The notes under the pieces are model-generated. The model worked only from the letters and a program-made list of their open reading frames with translations, did no database searches and was not told the origin of the DNA. Below, piece by piece: positions 61,670 through 64,000 of a stretch of DNA of 64,000 bases. Made by a program: the position numbers and the translations under genes. Source of the DNA: Microbacterium timonense (GTDB taxonomy: Bacteria > Actinomycetota > Actinomycetes > Actinomycetales > Microbacteriaceae); assembly GCF_900292075.1 (NCBI RefSeq), contig NZ_OLMV01000008.1, positions 62,001 through 126,000 of the forward strand, read 5' to 3'. The number at the start of each line of letters is the position of its first letter. The stretch's first letter is position 1.

Positions 61670-62623
61670 ATGGTGGGCGCCATCGTCACCGTCGGCTTCG
61701 GCGGAGCGGTGGCGGGGTTCGTGCTGCTGGGCGACAGCTGGTTCCAGCTGCTCATCGCCGCTGCACTGGGCATTCTGTTCACGCAGGTGGCGTTCCTCTC
61801 CCATGAGGCGGCGCATCGCCAGATCCTGGCATCGGGGCCGGCGAACGACCGCCTTGCCCGACTGCTCGGCAACGGGGTGGTCGGCATGAGCTACTCCTGG
61901 TGGGCGACCAAGCACACACGCCACCACGCGAACCCCAACCGCGTCGGGCGCGATCCCGACATCGAGGTCGACACGATCTCATTCCTGGATGCCGATGCCG
62001 CCGAAGCGCGCGGCGTCCGGCGCTGGATCACCCGGCGACAGGGCTGGCTGTTCTTCCCGCTGCTGACGCTCGAAGGCCTCAACCTCCATTTCCTCGCCTT
62101 CCGCCACCTGGCCGGACGTGAACCGGTGAAGGGGCGAGCGGTGGAACTCGCTCTGCTCGCCGCCCGCTTCGCGGTGATCTGGGTGCCCGTGTTCGCGTTC
62201 CTTCCGCTGGGAATGGCGTTCGCGTTCCTCGGTGTGCAGCTGGCCGTCTTCGGCATCTACATGGGCGCGTCGTTCGCACCCAACCACAAGGGCATGCCGG
62301 TGATCGCGCACGACGCCAAGCTGGATTTCTTCAGCAAGCAGGTGCGCACGTCTCGCAACGTCGGTGGTGGCTGGTGGGCCACCTGGCTGATGGGCGGCCT
62401 GAACTACCAGATCGAGCACCATCTGTTCCCCAACATGCCCCGATCGCACCTGGCACGCGCCCGTGAACTCGTGATGGAGCAGTGCCGCAGGCTGGGTGTT
62501 CCTTACACCGAGACGAGCCTGTGGCGTTCGTACGGCATCGTCATCGCCTATCTGAACCGGGTAGGCCTCGCCGCCCGCGACCCGTTCGACTGCCCGGTGT
62601 CACGGACCTACCGCATCCGCTGA
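61670..62623 (+). CDS. Membrane fatty-acid desaturase (acyl-CoA/acyl-lipid type)
   Basis: The three histidine boxes of membrane desaturases are present: HEAAH (45-49 from the ATG at 61670), KHTRHHANPN (81-90) and YQIEHHLFPNMPRSH near the C-terminus, with four hydrophobic segments. They bind a diiron centre that inserts a double bond in acyl chains using O2. The frame is coding upstream of this ATG back to about 61514 (LGPIRQTYAGTGEFPPIARA, YTEVSQIARESGLLRRTPWF), but that part has no ATG, GTG or TTG in frame, only a GTG at 61509 one base out of frame. So the true N-terminus probably lies near 61509 and a one-base change has cut it off. The stop overlaps the convergent TPP gene by 24 bp. Confidence 0.88.
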   Translation: MVGAIVTVGFGGAVAGFVLLGDSWFQLLIAAALGILFTQVAFLSHEAAHRQILASGPANDRLARLLGNGVVGMSYSWWATKHTRHHANPNRVGRDPDIEVDTISFLDADAAEARGVRRWITRRQGWLFFPLLTLEGLNLHFLAFRHLAGREPVKGRAVELALLAARFAVIWVPVFAFLPLGMAFAFLGVQLAVFGIYMGASFAPNHKGMPVIAHDAKLDFFSKQVRTSRNVGGGWWATWLMGGLNYQIEHHLFPNMPRSHLARARELVMEQCRRLGVPYTETSLWRSYGIVIAYLNRVGLAARDPFDCPVSRTYRIR

Positions 62624-64000
62624 TCGCTCGATCTCGACGTACTCGTCCAGCAGACGCAGAGCGCGCGCGGCGAGCGACCCGCCCTCCTGGGCTTCCTGCT
62701 GAAGGACCCGGCGAATGGCGTCGGTCTTCTGGTGCCCGGATGCGAGCGGCGGAAGCAGCGGGATCGCCGGGTCCGTCCGGAACTGCAGGACGTAGGGCCG
62801 GTCGGCGCGGAAGGCACGCCGCCAGGCAGCGGCGATCTGGTCAGGCCTTTCGACGATCTCCCCGCCCAGTCCCAGCATCCGGGCGTACTCGGCGTACGGG
62901 AACGGGGGAAGGTCCTGAGTGGCGGCGTTGCGTGGAGCCTCTTCCATCTCACGCTGCTCCCAGCTCACCTCCGACAGCTCCCCGTTGTCGAACACGGCGA
63001 CGACGAATCGAGGGTCCGCCCAGTCACGCCACCGATCGCTCACGGTGATCAGTTCGCTGACACCGGTCATCTGCATCCCACCGTCTCCGGCGAGCACCAG
63101 GACGGGGCGCGCGCTCTCAGCGCATTTCGCGGCCACCCCGTACGGAACACCGCAGCCCATGCTGGCCAGTGTCGCCGACAGATGTGCGGCCGATCCCGCG
63201 GGCAGGATCAGCTGCCTGGCATACCAGTACACGACGCTGCCGACATCCACCGCGATGGCCGGATCGTCCGGGAGCGCGTCGGCGAGCGCCGCAACGACCG
63301 CCTCGGGATTGACCGGTTCGGCCTCGACCGCCGCACGGGCGCGCCGCACATCGTGCCAGGCCTCCACGTGCGCCATCACGCGCGATCGCCAGTCGTCGCG
63401 GCGGGATCCCGCGAGCCGGGGCAGGATCTCCTGCAGGGCGACTCCCGCGTCCGAGGCGAGGGCGACCTCGACGGGGTAGCGATCGCCGATGCGCCGGGGA
63501 TCGATGTCGATCTGGACCGCGCGGGCCTGGCCCGGCGGCGGGTAGTACTCGGTCCACGGGTCGTTCGATCCCACGATGAGCAGGGCGTCGCACTCCGCGA
63601 GCACCGCGGCGCTCGCCGTCGTGCCGAGGTGCCCCATGGTTCCGGCGACGAGCGGATGCCGCTCATCGACGTGCGGCTTGCCCAGGAGGCTCGTCGTGAC
63701 GGCGGCACCCAGCCTCACGGCGAGATCCCGCACCGCCTCCCACGCACCCTCCGCTCCCCGCCCGACGAGGATGGCGGGCCGCTCGGAGGAATCCAGCAAC
63801 GCGGCGGCCGCGGTGATGTCCTCGTCGCGCGCACGGACGTCGGCGCGGGTGAAGCTCGCGGCGGTGGCCACCACGCCGTGCTCGTGAGGGTGCTGCGGCG
63901 CCGGCTCCTGCTGCACGTCGTGCGGCAGGATCACCACCGCCGGCCCGGCGCCGCCCCTCGCGTTGCGGAAGGCCTCGTCGATCACGAGCGGGAACTGCTC
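62600..64000 (-). CDS. TPP-dependent enzyme of the pyruvate oxidase/acetolactate synthase family, partial (5' end missing)
   Basis: At least 466 residues; the frame continues beyond the window edge (EQFPLVIDEAFRNARGGAGP is mid-domain). The central domain has ERPAILVGRGAEGAWEAVRDLA and ALLIVGSNDPWTEYYPPPGQARAVQIDIDP; the TPP-binding domain has AIAVDVGSVVYWYARQLI, ASMGCGVPYGVAAKCA and VLVLAGDGGMQMTGVSELITV followed by VAVFDNGELSEVSWEQREME, the GDG-to-N TPP motif. It resembles pyruvate oxidase/PoxB-like and other TPP-requiring proteins; FAD use and substrate cannot be told. If pyruvate oxidase, it links to the acetate genes in this window. It is convergent with the desaturase and overlaps it by 24 bp. 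Confidence 0.88.
   Translation of the reverse strand, partial: EQFPLVIDEAFRNARGGAGPAVVILPHDVQQEPAPQHPHEHGVVATAASFTRADVRARDEDITAAAALLDSSERPAILVGRGAEGAWEAVRDLAVRLGAAVTTSLLGKPHVDERHPLVAGTMGHLGTTASAAVLAECDALLIVGSNDPWTEYYPPPGQARAVQIDIDPRRIGDRYPVEVALASDAGVALQEILPRLAGSRRDDWRSRVMAHVEAWHDVRRARAAVEAEPVNPEAVVAALADALPDDPAIAVDVGSVVYWYARQLILPAGSAAHLSATLASMGCGVPYGVAAKCAESARPVLVLAGDGGMQMTGVSELITVSDRWRDWADPRFVVAVFDNGELSEVSWEQREMEEAPRNAATQDLPPFPYAEYARMLGLGGEIVERPDQIAAAWRRAFRADRPYVLQFRTDPAIPLLPPLASGHQKTDAIRRVLQQEAQEGGSLAARALRLLDEYVEIERSADAVGP

Overview
The window is chromosomal DNA of a very high-GC actinobacterium. Gene content and order point to the Microbacteriaceae, most likely Microbacterium or a close relative: topA-tmk-holB beside a Tad pilus locus, dnaX-recR, lysC with an internal beta-subunit start, acs/RidA/DUF4177/PBP/metallophosphoesterase in a row, moxR-DUF58-transglutaminase, many GTG starts, 4-bp GTGA/ATGA overlaps and probable leaderless genes. 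The genus is inferred from protein resemblance, not from a marker search. No insertion sequence, prophage, integrase or CRISPR array was found, so this is mostly core genome with local oddities.

Layout. 1-9.7 kb: end of an AraC regulator, an unusual sigma-like/anti-sigma-K fusion, a membrane Ser/Thr kinase, tRNA-Lys, an LLM oxidoreductase/NADP-reductase pair controlled by a divergent MarR gene, GNAT, nicotinamidase, an MMPL exporter and a DMT transporter. 9.7-13.2 kb: a small membrane protein, tRNA-Thr and the metQ-metN-metI methionine importer. 13.2-22.7 kb (minus strand): a lipoprotein hydrolase coupled to holB-tmk-topA, then a compact Tad locus. 23.1-33.7 kb: acs, a 75-bp repeat array, RidA, DUF4177, a class A PBP with its phosphoesterase, a surface protein with an LAATG sorting signal, tRNA-Pro, a HAD hydrolase and a second cluster of the same palindromic repeat family. 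33.7-44.1 kb: lldD (broken by an amber codon) with lldR and paired operators, DUF1295, tdk fused in frame to a DUF2207 protein, a pyrimidine-dimer glycosylase, mqo, asd and lysC. 44.2-55.5 kb: a membrane protein, an EamA transporter, recR-dnaX, a GH65 phosphorylase with beta-phosphoglucomutase, ackA-pta. 55.5-64 kb: SRP RNA, moxR-DUF58-transglutaminase, tRNA-Ser, a cold-shock gene, a fatty-acid desaturase and the C-terminal part of a TPP enzyme.

How the parts fit. Central carbon and redox functions recur: acs and ackA-pta interconvert acetate, acetyl phosphate and acetyl-CoA; mqo feeds the quinone pool; lldD would do so for lactate but is interrupted; the TPP enzyme may act on pyruvate. lysC and asd start the aspartate pathway, and metQNI imports methionine, one of its end products. 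topA, tmk, holB, dnaX, recR and tdk serve DNA and dTTP metabolism.

Most noteworthy: the sigma-2/RskA single-chain protein; the DUF2207-Tdk fusion that one extra G in a G tract would undo; the amber codon in lldD beside an intact-looking regulator and operators; two clusters of one palindromic repeat family; and a desaturase whose conserved N-terminus lacks an in-frame start. Several of these could be real mutations or consensus errors, and read-level data would decide.
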